Shown: positions 24,620 through 36,100, counted from the first letter of the stretch. The stretch is 64,000 bases of DNA from Onchidella celtica (GCA_963931925.1 OZ007569.1:28768024-28832023); one strand, 5' to 3'. Program-made: numbers and translations. The notes: generated by a model from the sequence alone, not told the origin.

Positions 24620-25595
24620 TCACATAGGGACACACAGGACTCTGACAGCAACACACTGAACCACTGAGAATGTAACTACTAACAGCCAGAGAAGCCATTA
24701 ATATTTGGATGATTTCTGGTTTTAAAAAAGGAGATGAACAGACAAACATACAAACTGACAATCTGAGGTTCAGGTGAACTGAGAAATCATATAAATGAGT
24801 TAATACTTTGAATGATGAAGTAAAAATGCAAGTGAAAAATGACTAGGACAAAAACTAACAAAACTACCACACAATAATGTACTGATGAAATGAGTAAAAA
24901 ATTGTGATTCAGACATGATATGCAGACTTTGTAAACAAAATTCTGAGAACGTGATAAGCTCTTCCAAACTAATGCCACATTATATTTATCAAAGGACCAG
25001 GACAACCATATATTATAATTATATTTAGTGCATCATTTTAAGTGATTCCATAATACTATTTTATTTACATCAAATTTTATCACCCTTCCAGTATAGGATA
25101 AGTTTAGATTTCTGTAACTAAAAGTAAAAGTGCTTAAAGACTGAACTTTCAAAATTCAAGAAATACTTCTCTAATAATGGCATCTCAATAGATGCAATGA
25201 CAGCATGTTTGTCAAAGAAATTATGGGAATTGTCAATACTATTAAATTCAATAGACCCCAAACATGATCAGTCAGTTTCTGGATTATCTCTCCTGAGTCA
25301 ATACAACAGTTTTTTTTACTTTCTCTTTTCATACCCCTATCATCCAGCATTTATTTCTCTTGAAAATTAGATCTAATTTTCAGTACATAGTGATGAAGGC
25401 AGTCCCCATTTCTAATTTCTTACCAGATGAAATTCTGTAAGTTTGTTTAACAGTGTACACTAGAATTATTTAGCGTTGAATCTTTTGTTGCCCATCAAAT
25501 GCTGACTTCATTAACTATCACACTGAATAATACAAGCTTGGTAGAAAAATAGAAAATAAGTAGACTAAAGAGTTGATAGGGGCACATACAATACA
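24620..25595. other. AT-rich unique sequence
   Basis: No microsatellite, element or exon was recognised. It could be intron of the minus-strand gene that starts at 28044. Confidence 0.4.
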
Positions 25596-25597
25596 CT

Positions 25598-25990
25598 ATC
25601 CCTAACCCCATCCTTAGCTTCAACTCTAAATCTTATCGAATAGCTAACCCTGGCCCCTACCCTTTCAAACAAAAAACAGGAGGAAAACAAAAAGAAAATT
25701 AATTATTAAGGCTGTTGTTAGTGGGCATTTCGGAAGGAGCTCTCTAGCTTTGGAGTCACAAAAGGCTTTACCATTCCCTCCCCTCCTCCCTCATCTCCCC
25801 CCCCCCCTCAAAAAACGCCGACCGGCGCTGCACTGTGGCGACGACGTGCCTGCTCCAGTTATAACTGGGCTGCAATGGCACAAAGGCAAATTTCCCAAAT
25901 GGGATTAAAGAGTTATACAAATACAAATACAAAATACATATCACTAGAGCAAAACACTTGAGGGATGTAGGTACTTGTAACAACATTCTA
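25598..25990 (+). repeat. Dispersed repeat E, copy with an inserted SINE tail
   Basis: CATCCTTAGCTTCAACTC, ATCTTATCGAATAGCTAACC, ACAGGAGGAAAACAAAAA and GGCTGTTGTTAG match 30880-31050 in order. Past AAAGGCTTTA the copy is interrupted by SINE tail sequence (25775-25945) and resumes at ACTTGAGGGATGTAGGTACT and TGTAACAAC, which matches 31095-31125. The two loci thus behave as filled and empty sites. Confidence 0.65.
25775..25945 (+). mobile_element. SINE family S, tail module only
   Basis: A C-run leads into ACGCCGACCGGCGCTGCACT, GTGGCGACGACGTGCCTGCT, CCAGTTATAACTGGGCTGCA and AAGGCAAATTTCCCAAATGG, ending in AATACAAATACAAAATAC. The same tail occurs at 57.36-57.50 kb and reversed at 36.95-37.08 kb. 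The tRNA-derived head is missing. Confidence 0.75.
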
Positions 25991-25999
25991 TGAATTTAA

Positions 26000-26850
26000 T
26001 ATCTTATTTAGCTTTTTAAACAGACACAGGCTGAGGTAGATCTCTCTCAGGCTCCGAGTTCATAAAAGTAGTAATCATTTGCCACAACAGAAACAGAAGC
26101 TTGAAATGTCCCCAACATTTAAGACATTGTTAATTTGCCCATTTTGCGGTCATTTCACTGACTGAAATTATGGGATGTGTATATGATTAGTACAATCACC
26201 CGTTAGCAAAGCTATTTTGATTGTGCAACAGAAACGTTTTTCCCACTACTGGTGAGTGTTGTTGAAAATGAAATCTAGCAGTACAGGGCCAGAATTTTGC
26301 TACCAATTTGTGACATGCAAAGTTTTAAATCTTATCATTCGATGTCTTTTCACATTGCAAGGTTCACATGTTTCATGTTCCTTCTGAACACTCTTAAATC
26401 TCATAATTCCCTGCAGACGCACGAATTTTGTGTAAGTTTGAAAATTCACTGAAATTTCTTTGCAAACCTATAATAATTAATATGGCAGTAGTCTCGGTGT
26501 TTAGGTTTTCCCTAGTAGAAGACAGAACATAATATATTTTGTACATATGATACAATGCACAATGGGTTTACAATACAAAAATTCGCAAGCTTGGGGTTTG
26601 AGCGGCACTGCATGAAAGGTTAGGCAAGAGTTACTGAACTGTAGCGCGCTTTGTATACATGTAGCAGTTGTAAAGTGGGGTGCTCAGGCGTTCCATGGGG
26701 TGATGGGAAAAAATTAATCCCTAGCTTTTCCATATATAATATGGCAATTTCTTTTCTAAGTAGGATACATGTCATTTTCACACTGACAAAGAATATTCGC
26801 GCTCAACTTGCGATTCACCCATTTGATTTAAAGTAATTCTTCTACAACAC
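26000..26850. other. Unique AT-rich sequence, no gene seen
   Basis: No repeats or exon signals recognised. Confidence 0.4.
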
Positions 26851-26857
26851 TTTTTCC

Positions 26858-27108
26858 TTAACTCTTTCCGTACTTTTCACCGATACATCGGTTCCTCCGA
26901 CTGACGCATTTGGACTAATTTCTGCTGAAGTGCAGTAATAGTGGCATCGGTTGTACCACAAACAACAAAAACACTGGGAAGCTAGATGGACACAGTATCG
27001 TTGAAATGCCCAGGGGTAACAAGGAGAGTACTTTTTGCCGATGTATCGGTCCCCCCGACTGACGCATTTGGACTAATTTGGGCTGAATTGCAGTATGGAA
27101 AGAGTTAA
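26858..27108. mobile_element. piggyBac-like MITE flanked by TTAA
   Basis: TTAA then CTCTTTCCGTACT at the left, and AGTATGGAAAGAG then TTAA at the right: inverted ends with TTAA target duplications, as expected of piggyBac-type elements. Inside, CGAT(A/G)(C/T)ATCGGT(T/C)CC and CCGACTGACGCATTTGGACT occur twice about 160 bases apart. 251 bases including both TTAA copies, no transposase. Confidence 0.6.
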
Positions 27109-27109
27109 A

Positions 27110-27950
27110 TCAACACTTATTTGGCCACAATTATTAATCCTAATCACTGACTGTGCTATGAGTTCAAATACAACAAATTCAGTGCGTGTTTCTAAAGGCT
27201 TAGACAATGAACAGAACATATGATATGTCATGGAGTGGTTAAAGTAAGTAACATCTATTTAACAACGTGCAATTCTAATACATTACAAGACCCATGCATG
27301 CTCTCATTGTGGTCATAGACCTTTGGCAAAAAAACAACAACACTTCTAGTGTTTCATTTTTTCATAAAATTCCCTATGTCACGTTTTTTAAAAAGAAGCT
27401 ATTTACTTTCCCCAACTGGTAAGAGCCACATCATAGCCATCCTACTTTAGAATGCAGCTGAACTCTCTCTACTTTATAATATGTCTCATTCTTCATTGAT
27501 CAACCTGTTGCAGTGTTATGTTTATTTATACACAAGTGAATGACAAACTCTTACTAAATATCAAATTAATGAACAGTCATACAGACATATCAAGTAAAAG
27601 TGAAGCTGGTGTGCGAGTGACCTGGAGATCAACTTATTTGTAATTTGTTATTTAAATGAATGTCCATGGTTGACTTATGGGCCTAACTAATTGAAAGTTC
27701 AAAGTTTTGCATGAATATCCTTACAGCCGCTCTTAAATATACAGCGCGCTGTACTTAGTGTGTAGATTACTTCATGGTTGGGGCCACCGTCTCTGATCCC
27801 ATTATCTTTCACACAGTCGAGTGGTCCAACTTGTTATGCTATATATTTATCGTAAACCTCACAGCGTCAAAAGTCATTGATCTCTCAGCCTTTCCGAGGC
27901 CGAAGTTCCAAGGATGGTAATAAAACAAACAGAGTACAAAGTATGTTTCC
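27110..27950. other. Unique sequence, probable intron of the 28-kb gene
   Basis: Directly downstream (minus strand) of the donor at 27954. No second exon with glycosyltransferase motifs was found in it or at lower coordinates. Confidence 0.4.
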
Positions 27951-27954
27951 CTAC

Positions 27955-28044
27955 CTGATCGTTTCCTTTCAGTAGGTAAAACAGTACACCGGTCAGCCAG
28001 ATGCCCGCTAGGAGCACTAGCAGCCGAAATTTTCGTCGAACCAT
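27955..28044 (-). CDS. First coding exon of a type II membrane protein, possibly a GALNT2-like N-acetylgalactosaminyltransferase
   Basis: On the minus strand an ATG opens 30 codons reading MVRRKFRLLVLLAGIWLTGV followed by LFYLLKGNDQ, then directly CAG|GTAGGG, a good splice donor in phase 0. A short basic N-terminus plus about 18 hydrophobic residues and no signal cleavage pattern is the layout of Golgi type II enzymes. The RR(K/R)-x-R start, W-L-x-G and Y-x-x-x-(K/S)-G resemble the beginning of GALNT2-type polypeptide N-acetylgalactosaminyltransferases, which start mucin-type O-glycosylation in the Golgi. That name is inference from the anchor alone: the catalytic domain is not in view, and other Golgi glycosyltransferases have similar anchors. 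The surroundings are low in repeats, and a CCAAT motif lies upstream. No later exon was found at lower coordinates, so either the intron is long or the exon is orphaned. Confidence 0.45.
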
Positions 28045-28084
28045 CCAAGACCGTTATCGTGTATCACTCCCACTTTCCTACATT

Positions 28085-28135
28085 GTGCAGCTATAAAAAG
28101 GCAGGCTGACAGCATTTTGACCAATCAAATGTCAG
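28085..28135 (-). promoter_or_regulatory. Possible promoter of the minus-strand exon at 28044
   Basis: Upstream of the ATG lie a T/A-rich CTTTTTATAG box (minus orientation) at about 28091-28100 and an inverted CCAAT box (GACCAATCAAAT on plus) at about 28118-28129. Spacing to the ATG suits a short 5' leader. Motif evidence only. Confidence 0.25.
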
Positions 28136-28139
28136 GAAA

Positions 28140-28645
28140 TTTTTCACTGCGCAGCTAAACTGAACTTTCTACTTTCGTTTCTAAAATTACGGTGAAACCT
28201 CAGATTTTTAGCTAAAGTAGACGGTGATCATTCAAGATGTAATCAGCGACATTAAACTGTCATATCTTCAGTTCTTCATCCCATCAAATCCACTGCATTA
28301 AAGAATTTTTTTTTTTCAATTTCTCATTGTGGAGAAAAATAAAGCCATTTACATATGCAAAAAGTAAGTAACTGTCAAATAACATTGCCATGACCATAGA
28401 AGCACCAGACACCCCCCCCCCCCCTAGAAGTGTTACTTCTCCACATCGCAAAAATATTTTTGCAGGAGGAATGCAGCTGCAGAAGCCTTAAAAGTAGGAA
28501 TATGTGTAATATACTGGTAGCGGTGATCGCAGTAGAAGTAGTTGTTGGTTTTTTTCATGTATTTGTTGTTTCACAAAAGTTTCTTGTTTGTTTGTTTGTT
28601 TTTTTTAACTTCATTATAGTTTGAATTTAAAAGAAGAGATGTGGT
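28140..28645. other. No gene; C-run near 28411
   Basis: Unrecognised AT-rich sequence with T-runs. Confidence 0.45.
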
Positions 28646-28647
28646 GA

Positions 28648-28838
28648 ATGAGAAGGAATGTTGAAATTTTTTTGGGGGTGGGAAACAATTTCTGTCCTTG
28701 ATCATCTAGTCTTCTCAGATAAAGACGAAAAATGTGGAGGGTCCGTGAGCATGTTGCACCCATTATAGATACCTTTGCAGTTAAAGGTTGAAAACAGCCG
28801 GCGAACAAGGCCGCTGCCCATGCAAAATTCTAAAAAAC
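28648..28838 (+). mobile_element. SINE family S, head module without tail
   Basis: GGAATGTTGAAATTTTTTTG, then ATCTAGTCTTCTCAGATAAA, GACGAAAAATGTGGAGGG, ATAGATACCTTTGCAGTTAA and GCTGCCCATGCAAAATTC follow the order of the head in the full-length copy at 57.06 kb. It lacks the tRNA-like 5' part and stops where the C/A linker and tail would begin. Confidence 0.7.
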
Positions 28839-28839
28839 T

Positions 28840-30030
28840 AATCCTTACCACAAAAACACACAGAAAGAAGAAGAAGAAAAATCAAAAGAAGAAAAGTGAG
28901 GTGTAAATGACAATGGCAGCGAAACCTCCAAAAATAAAGGTGGCAATAAATAAGGGCAAAAATGCAGGAGACAGCTAGGGGTTTTGAGGCAATAGAACAT
29001 AAAATCGTAAGAAATAATTACTGATGATTTCATAACTTTCTATTTACTAAATCATTACTCAACATTTCATAAAAGTCTATTCTACTAAACCTCTAAATTA
29101 TATGTCACATCAAAAAGGCATTTATTTTCATCCTGTATCCACAAACACATCTAAGTTTACAAAAATATGAGACAGACCTTCCTATATAATTTTTTCTTTC
29201 TTAATTTTGCAGTGAAGGAGAACCGATATAATTCGAAATATTGGCCAGCTTTATTGCATCTCTGTGGCATCTTACTGCATGCACTGTTTTGTAGTTTTCC
29301 ATTTTGGTTGTGTGTCTTCAATCTGCTTCAGAAATGAATAGAAATTTAATTTAATTAAACGTCTTTGAATAGGTTGCACCTCCTATGAAAATATTGTGAA
29401 AATGAAAACTTTATTCTTCCAGCTGCAACAAATCTGACATTTGAACAGCATAGTTTTGTTTTTGAGAAACAGAAAATATATTAAAACAGAATGGAATGTA
29501 ATTTATTAAATGAAATGAAATAAATTAAAATAAAATGTAAAATGATATTATTTAAAATAAAATAAAAGACTAGATCCAATTATAAAGATTGAATAAAGCA
29601 ATTCGAAAACAGTAACAAACTGAAACATTTGTCAGTAAATTAACAGCACATAGAAAAATAATATAAAGAATCATATTGCGTGTTTTTCGGTTATTCTGTC
29701 TAATTTTAGCAAGACCGTGGTTTCCTAAATGTTTATCCTCCAAATAAATGGGCCTTGCTTTGTTTGTCTGTTTCAGATTGGCTATCCACCCACCAATAAT
29801 AATCAGTCACTATAGCCCCATCCCAATGCAGCTAGAATTAAAATTTCTTCCATGGTATTGCATTATCGTGGAAGTCACGTCGGAATCAAGGGCCATAAAT
29901 TTTGACACAAGATACCAAGGGACGTAATGAAAAACATACCTCGTTTCTTTTTAGAATAACTTGGTTCTTTCCCTTGCAATGTGCAGCCTTCGAGGTTCTC
30001 CTCAACGACATAAACAGACAGGCCGGCCGA
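28840..30030. other. AT-rich unique sequence
   Basis: AAATAAAATAAAAT-rich between 29510 and 29570. No exon or element recognised. Confidence 0.45.
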
Positions 30031-30036
30031 CAAACA

Positions 30037-30475
<439 letters not shown>

Positions 30476-30479
30476 AGTC

Positions 30480-30875
30480 TTTCATACAGTCAGAATTTAC
30501 CGCTTAAGACATTTCCATAACAGCTAAACGTTGACAGTTTGACTGTGTTCATTCATAAAACATTCACATATTATTTTCTAATGAACTCACTAACTACTTC
30601 ACATGAACAAGACAAACCACACGAGCAGAATGTAAACATTGTTCCACATTTCATCAGTTATTATTTCATTATTATAAAACGCGTAAAAAGATAACACCTG
30701 GTGCAGTGATAATAATAATATTATTAAAAAGAGTTATGTATCATAATACATTGCGCTTTCTAACGCAGTAGGCTTCTATCACACTGCTGTTTGTACTGGC
30801 ATAATATTGCAAAGCTGTTGTTATGAGTACGTACGCACCGCAAGCGTTTTGCGCTAGGTGCCTGTATGTGTCCGT
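30480..30875. other. Unique AT-rich sequence, no gene seen
   Basis: AATAAT repeats near 30708. No other structure seen. Confidence 0.45.
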
Positions 30876-30879
30876 ATGT

Positions 30880-31130
30880 AACCTTCATCCCATCCTTATA
30901 CTCCACCCTACATCTTATCGAATCCCTAAACCTGCCCCCACGCCCTTTCAACAAAAACAGGAGGAAAACAAAAAAGAAAATCTGAAAGAATAATTAAGAC
31001 TGTTGTTAGGTGTATTTCGGGAGAAGCTATCTAGCTCTGCAGTCAAGAAAGGCTTTAAAATTCGTACCAATAACGCAGAAAAAACAACAACAAAACTTGG
31101 AGGATGTAACGTACTTGTGACAACAGTCAT
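30880..31130 (+). repeat. Dispersed repeat E, copy without SINE
   Basis: CATCCTTATACTCCACCC, ATCTTATCGAATCCCTAAAC, ACAGGAGGAAAACAAAAAAG, GACTGTTGTTAGG, then GGAGGATGTAACGTACTTGT. It matches the flanks of the 25.6-kb copy but lacks the SINE tail. Confidence 0.65.
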
Positions 31131-31177
31131 TGACAGAATGATACTGTTATGATTGTCCCACCTGGTCATACTAGATA

Positions 31178-31420
31178 AGTGTTTCTCAACCTTCTTTGTC
31201 TTACGTCCCACTACAATTAAAAACAACAAAAACAACAACAACAACAACCACGAATGTGTGCCCCATCACGACCGGACAAAGTTGGTATACTGTACGGTAT
31301 ATATATCCCTACGCCCTATTCGGAAGTCCCACACCCCCATAGATACACTACTGAATGCACGCCCCGCAAAAATAATTATTGCCAAGCGGCGTGTACGGTA
31401 CCCCACCTTGAGAAACACGT
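31178..31420 (+). mobile_element. hAT-like MITE family B, short copy
   Basis: The left end AGTGTTTCTCAACC and right end CCTTGAGAAACAC are inverted. The right part (CCCTATTCGGAAGTCCCACA, CACGCCCCGCAAAAATAA) matches the right ends of the copies at 9 and 14 kb. A (CAA)n stretch lies near the left end. Length about 243 bases. Confidence 0.65.
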
Positions 31421-31429
31421 GTACTAAAT

Positions 31430-32830
31430 GGAGCGGAGCTTTCGACTTGGGTGTCGCCAAGGTGTTTTCGAGAGACAAGGCGCGAAATAAATAGTACATA
31501 GCCCACTTTAACCTCTTTGTCTGTCTGTTTGCTTAAGTGTGCGTGTATGTGTTTGTGTATAATCTTTCTCATTCTGTGTGTGTGTCTATTTGTTTGTCTC
31601 TTCTTGTCGGTTTCTTGCAGGGGGGGGGGGGGAATTTACAAGTGGTAATGAGAGCAAAAACAAAAGGGGGAGAAAGGGGGTGGAGGGTTAGTTTGAAAAA
31701 ACTAATACAAGGTTAGTTAACACCCGTAACCCAGCATCACGCAATGGCATCACACTTTAGCCACAAGACCTCAGTTGCGTCACATCAGTTCGATATCCTC
31801 ACACTTATTATAATTCTGGCACAGAATCTAGGATATCACAGGTTTTAATAGGATTTAATCTATTCATACTGTGAGAGACTGGATTTTACGCACGTGCCCA
31901 GATATTAGGTAAGCTAATCGGGGGGGGGGGGGGTCTACTTGTATGAAATGACACTTAGCTGCGAGGTGCGACTTCACTCGACGGAAAGATAACAAGTAGG
32001 TGAGACAGTGTCTATATGTAGCTTAATTAATATTATCATTTTTCACGCCAAAGTGACACAACATCATACATACACGTAATTCTCTGACATTATCATTTGG
32101 ATTCTTATAACTGCAAATGGAGGAAATTAAAGGAATTTTGTTTGCTCTGTTGATTGACAACTTGTTTTCAAGTGTTCATAATTAAAAATGTATTTAAGAT
32201 AAGGAACACACTTCAAGTATCAGATAAGACAAGAACCACTTTATTATTCCATGAGGGAAATACAGCATTTAAGAGCACATACATGGTACACACATCTCTT
32301 GTTTATTCTCAGTGAACTGGCAAATCGATGAATGAAGTCTTCATTAATCAGACTATAGTGGAGCTAAAAGGTGAACATGTCAGGGCCTAAAATTTCATGA
32401 TTACATGACCAAAATTATGAAACTTTGCGTACTGCCTTAGTTTCAAACGATAAACTACACGGGCGTATCCATTTGGACAAAATCAGTTTTTAAATGATCA
32501 TTATTGTGTTTACGATTTTTTTTTTTTTTTACCGTAAGACATTTTCGTGGAGTAAATCGAAAAGTAGGATCGGAATTCTGTTCTTCGCCTCTCTTTACAT
32601 ACTGCTGGCCGAAAAACACCACATCTGTGTATTCTGCAAGGAATTGCGGCGTGACAGTAAGTTCCATCAGTCTTTGCATGGAATCCAAGTGCCATTAATA
32701 ATTTCAGATAGATGTAGATAATAATATACTGTTGGGCTTGGTACTTAGAATTTGCAAAATTTTCTGGCGTGTGTCGGCTAGTAACTATAATTACCGTACC
32801 GAATTAAAGGACCTATTGTTTAACTGTCAA
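31430..32830. other. No confirmed gene; G-runs at 31620 and 31920
   Basis: CAGACTATAGTGGAGCTAAA near 32350 recalls CATACTATAATGGAGCTAAG near 54662, downstream of a LINE end, so part of this may be retrotransposon 3' UTR. The 60-77 aa frames at 32.45-32.72 kb overlap on both strands and look like chance. Confidence 0.35.
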
Positions 32831-32839
32831 AACTATTCA

Positions 32840-33060
32840 CGTATTAACTGACTGACTGGTTGACTAATTGATTGATTGACTGATCGATCGCTGGATTGAT
32901 AGAGTGATCGATTCACTAAATTGCTGGTTGGTTGATTGGTTGGTTTGCTGGTTTGTTGATTGATTGATTGACTGAATGAATGAATGATTTGATGACTCAC
33001 TGACCCACTGATTGACTGATTGATCGATTGATTTCCTGGATGATTTTTTCTTTAGTTTTC
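32840..33060. repeat. Degenerate (GATT)n/(GACT)n tetranucleotide repeat
   Basis: GATTGATTGACTGATCGATC-like sequence with GGTT and GAAT variants for about 220 bases. Confidence 0.85.
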
Positions 33061-33439
33061 TTTTTGACCGCTCAGTTTATTGGAATGCAAACAATACTTC
33101 TTGAAAAAAAAAAAAAAAACTAAACACACAGCCGTCCAGCTCATCCAGTGCCAATAGACATCATTTGGCTCACACCAACACAAACGTGACGCACGTTTAC
33201 TTTATCTGGTGTACGAGATTCGCTTGGTTACGTGCGTAATTTGTAACAACATCGTTACAGTAACATCTCTCAGTACTAACCAAAAGAATACAAAGGTAAT
33301 TGACGTGGGTTTTGACCAGGTACTCTGATTTCTCATCATTAATCTCCAGTGTAATGTTAAATTAAGCCACGCCACGGTGTGTTGTACAATCAATATCGTT
33401 ATGACATCGCCCGCGTTTCTCACTGCGGTGTTTTGTTCC

Positions 33440-33658
33440 TTAACCTTTTGTCTACTGACTCTGTGAAAGCTAAATTTTCTCAAATCCAGTGCAAGTTAAC
33501 ATCCATTTATTTCAGTAAATTTGAATGGTAAATATGAATCTAAACCAGTAAAATACTATGGATCTGTATTTTAAAAGCCAGTAATGGAGAACCAAACCTA
33601 TAATTGACGGAGCAGGAAAGAGCCGACAGAACTGTTGTTTCAGTATTGAAAGGGTTAA
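33440..33658. mobile_element. piggyBac-like MITE family P, copy 1
   Basis: TTAA + CCTTTTGTCTACTGA at the left and TCAGTATTGAAAGGG + TTAA at the right. Inside, GTGAAAGCTAAATTTTCTCA, AATCCAGTGCA and GGTAAATATGA match the copy at 39.2 kb. 219 bases with both TTAA copies, no transposase. Confidence 0.75.
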
Positions 33659-33659
33659 G

Positions 33660-34483
33660 TTAGAAAGTAAACAATGGATATAAATTTTCAGTTTTAGTTA
33701 CCTTATTGAAAATTGATGTCAGTGTGAACTACATGGCTTCCTCACGTTGTAAACGATAGCGAGAAATGTTCATGTTTAACTACCTTATGGAAATTTGATG
33801 TCAGCACGAACTCGATCCTGTATCGCCTCCTTAAATAGTTGGCAACAGAGATACATTTTCATTTTTAATTATCTTATTGAAAATTGATGAGAGTACTAAT
33901 TTAGGCACCCGACAAAATAAGGCACTTCGTGCATTTGGTGGTATGGAGATACTGGTATCACCAATTAGGTTATTCAAAGCCCTTTCATTTGGTTAAAAAA
34001 AATATTCCTGTAATTTAATTAGCAGAGAAGATATGGCCTCTCAAAGACAGGAAGAGATACAACCACAGTTTTGAGAAAAACGCTTTTAAAGTTTCAGCTT
34101 TTCATCAAAATTATTGATGGTGACTCAATTCTAAGTCAGTTTTGAGGCATTTACCCTCCTCAAACAGGATTATCATTTGCAAAGGAACAGTAAACTTGTC
34201 AAAAATACTGAAAATGCAAAATCGATAAAATTGACCCTATATGCCTTTTCACGATTTTTTCGAATCGCTAGTGCCGAAATGTGCCTCATTTTGTCGGGTG
34301 GCTGCGTATGATATCGTTTCCTTAATTAAGTAGCAGGCAATAGAGAGAAATTTTGAATGTTAGTTACCAAATTAACATGGGAAATTAATGCCAGTATTAA
34401 CTACAGTATATCGGTTCCTTGAGAAGTAAGCAATAGAGGTACATTTTCACTTTCACTCACTTTATGGAAAATTATTATGAATT
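33660..34483. repeat. ~80-100 bp degenerate tandem repeat, five copies, split by a MITE
   Basis: Copies carry AGTAA(A/G)CAAT(G/A)GA, CATTTTCA(G/C)TTT, TACCTTAT(T/G)GAAA(A/T)TT and GATGTCAG. The TTAT(T/G)GAAA anchor recurs near 33704, 33786, 33875, then (after the MITE) near 34370 and 34462; with the insert removed the spacing is about 82-100 bases. The copies are well diverged. Confidence 0.65.
33906..34300. mobile_element. MITE with CACCCGACAAAAT ends nested in the tandem repeat
   Basis: The left end CACCCGACAAAATAAGGCAC and right end GTGCCTCATTTTGTCGGGTG are inverted with one mismatch over 20 bases. Tandem-repeat sequence lies on both sides. 395 bases, no open frame of note. Superfamily not assigned. 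Confidence 0.75.
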
Positions 34484-34909
34484 TTAACCCTGTCAGTGTC
34501 ACTGGCCCTGTCATTTAACAACAAAATAATGTATTCGCACCATTGCAGAGAACAACTCTTTTACGCCAAATATTCTATGAGAAAGGAATATTATTTTATT
34601 TACTTTTCTATTGATTTAACTCCTCAAGGCCCATGTATCAGTATAAACTTTGCCAATATTAAATTTCGATTGCTATGACAGAAAAAGGGAAACTGATTTA
34701 TTTCCTGCAGTGAAACACTTAATATTTTGCTTACTTGTATAGTACTACATATTTTGCATAAAGGAAAGAATATAGAGTAATAAAACCCCAAATCGCAGTG
34801 GTGTCAAGTAAAATAATTGGTCTACTTAGGTGACATACACTGCTTTGTCTGAGCATTTGAAGGCAGTGTCTCTGACTCAGTGTGAGTTGCTTGGGCCTCA
34901 AAGAGTTAA
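34484..34909. mobile_element. Possible TTAA-flanked element, weak
   Basis: TTAACCCTGTCAGTG at the left and CTCAAAGAGTTAA at the right resemble piggyBac-type edges, but the ends match each other poorly. Confidence 0.2.
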
Positions 34910-35026
34910 GGAGAAGTACACCATTTCAAGCGTTTGTTATAATACTGTTTAAGTAAAAAAAAAAAATAATAACGGAGTCGTACAGATTCTTTGACTGACA
35001 TCCACGCCCTCACTAGTCAAAGCATT

Positions 35027-35091
35027 GGTTCAGTGCAAGAAGTCATCTCCGTTTTCACAATTATAGCAATAATCACTTCTTGCACTGAACC
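35027..35091. other. Perfect 17-bp inverted repeat (hairpin)
   Basis: GGTTCAGTGCAAGAAGT and ACTTCTTGCACTGAACC are exact reverse complements separated by 31 bases. It may be the core of a small fold-back element or an RNA hairpin. Confidence 0.7.
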
Positions 35092-35454
35092 GACGAAATG
35101 ATGTGTTTTGGTTTTTGGTGTGTGGGGAACTTGTGGTTGGATGAATCTCTAGCGATTTCAATTTTTTATGCTGCGATCACAGTTGTCAAAATCGGACACA
35201 CGAAAGTGACTTTGGAAAACGGCAGTTATTTTAATGATTAATCGAGAATGCTTCACATGTTTCACTTGACTCACTGTCAGTATTTTATTCTTGGTTTGAT
35301 ACAGGGTTCAGATTGGATTTGAAAAGCAACAATCTTTTTGTAGGCCCTATTATTCTTGATTGTCGCACACAGTTCAGTTGGCTCCCTGTCAGCATTAATT
35401 TTATTCCTGGATACAGAGAGAGTGTGAGGAAGACATGGAGTCAGAGAGACTTGG

Positions 35455-35632
35455 CGAAAACAGAGAGACAGACAGACAGACAAACAGACAGACCCAGAAA
35501 GAGAGGGGGAGAAAAGTGGAAGAGAGAGGAGGGCGGGAGACAGAGACAGAGAAAGAAAGAGAATGAGGGGACAAAGAGTGAGAGAAATAGAAAGACAGAA
35601 AGGGGGGGGGGGAGGGGGAAGAGAGGACTGTA
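35455..35632. repeat. GACA/GA polypurine tract
   Basis: GACAGACA followed by GAGA-rich sequence and a G-run. Confidence 0.9.
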
Positions 35633-35639
35633 AGAAAAC

Positions 35640-36100
35640 TTTTGTGGCCATGACAACTAAAACTTGTAGATTAATTCCTTCCATAATTTATACTTTGTTT
35701 GACTGCATAAATATATAACTCGCTATGGTAGAAAACAGCATTGTACCATTATTCAGCCAAGAAATTCTTTGATTTCAAATGAGATAAAAGGCTAAGTCCA
35801 GTGTCTTCCGCTTGAAAAGCATGGGAATCCATGAACTGAGTTGTTTTTGTTTGTTTATTTGCGTCTTTGTTTTATTTTTTACTTTCCCGAATGGAACTTG
35901 AAGCCAAAGAAAGGAGATTTTTTTAATGTGATTCATGGCGTGACGCATTTTTCACCCCTTGGGTACTGGCGTAGGCGGTGGTTTCTGAACTGGGATACAA
36001 AAATAATGGCCATTTATAAACATTATTTTCTAAATCCCATCGAGAACAAAGGGATCTTGGGATGACATGTTAATATATATTCAGGAATGTGGGCGTCGAC
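35640..36100. other. No gene seen
   Basis: Unique sequence between two simple-repeat blocks. No exon signals. Confidence 0.45.

Noticed and set aside
28648..28838. Coding exon in the 28.6-28.8 kb minus frame
   Set aside because: The stretch is a SINE head copy.
34484..34909. A third member of piggyBac-type family P
   Set aside because: The TTAA flanks are there but the ends do not match each other or family P; kept only as a weak candidate.
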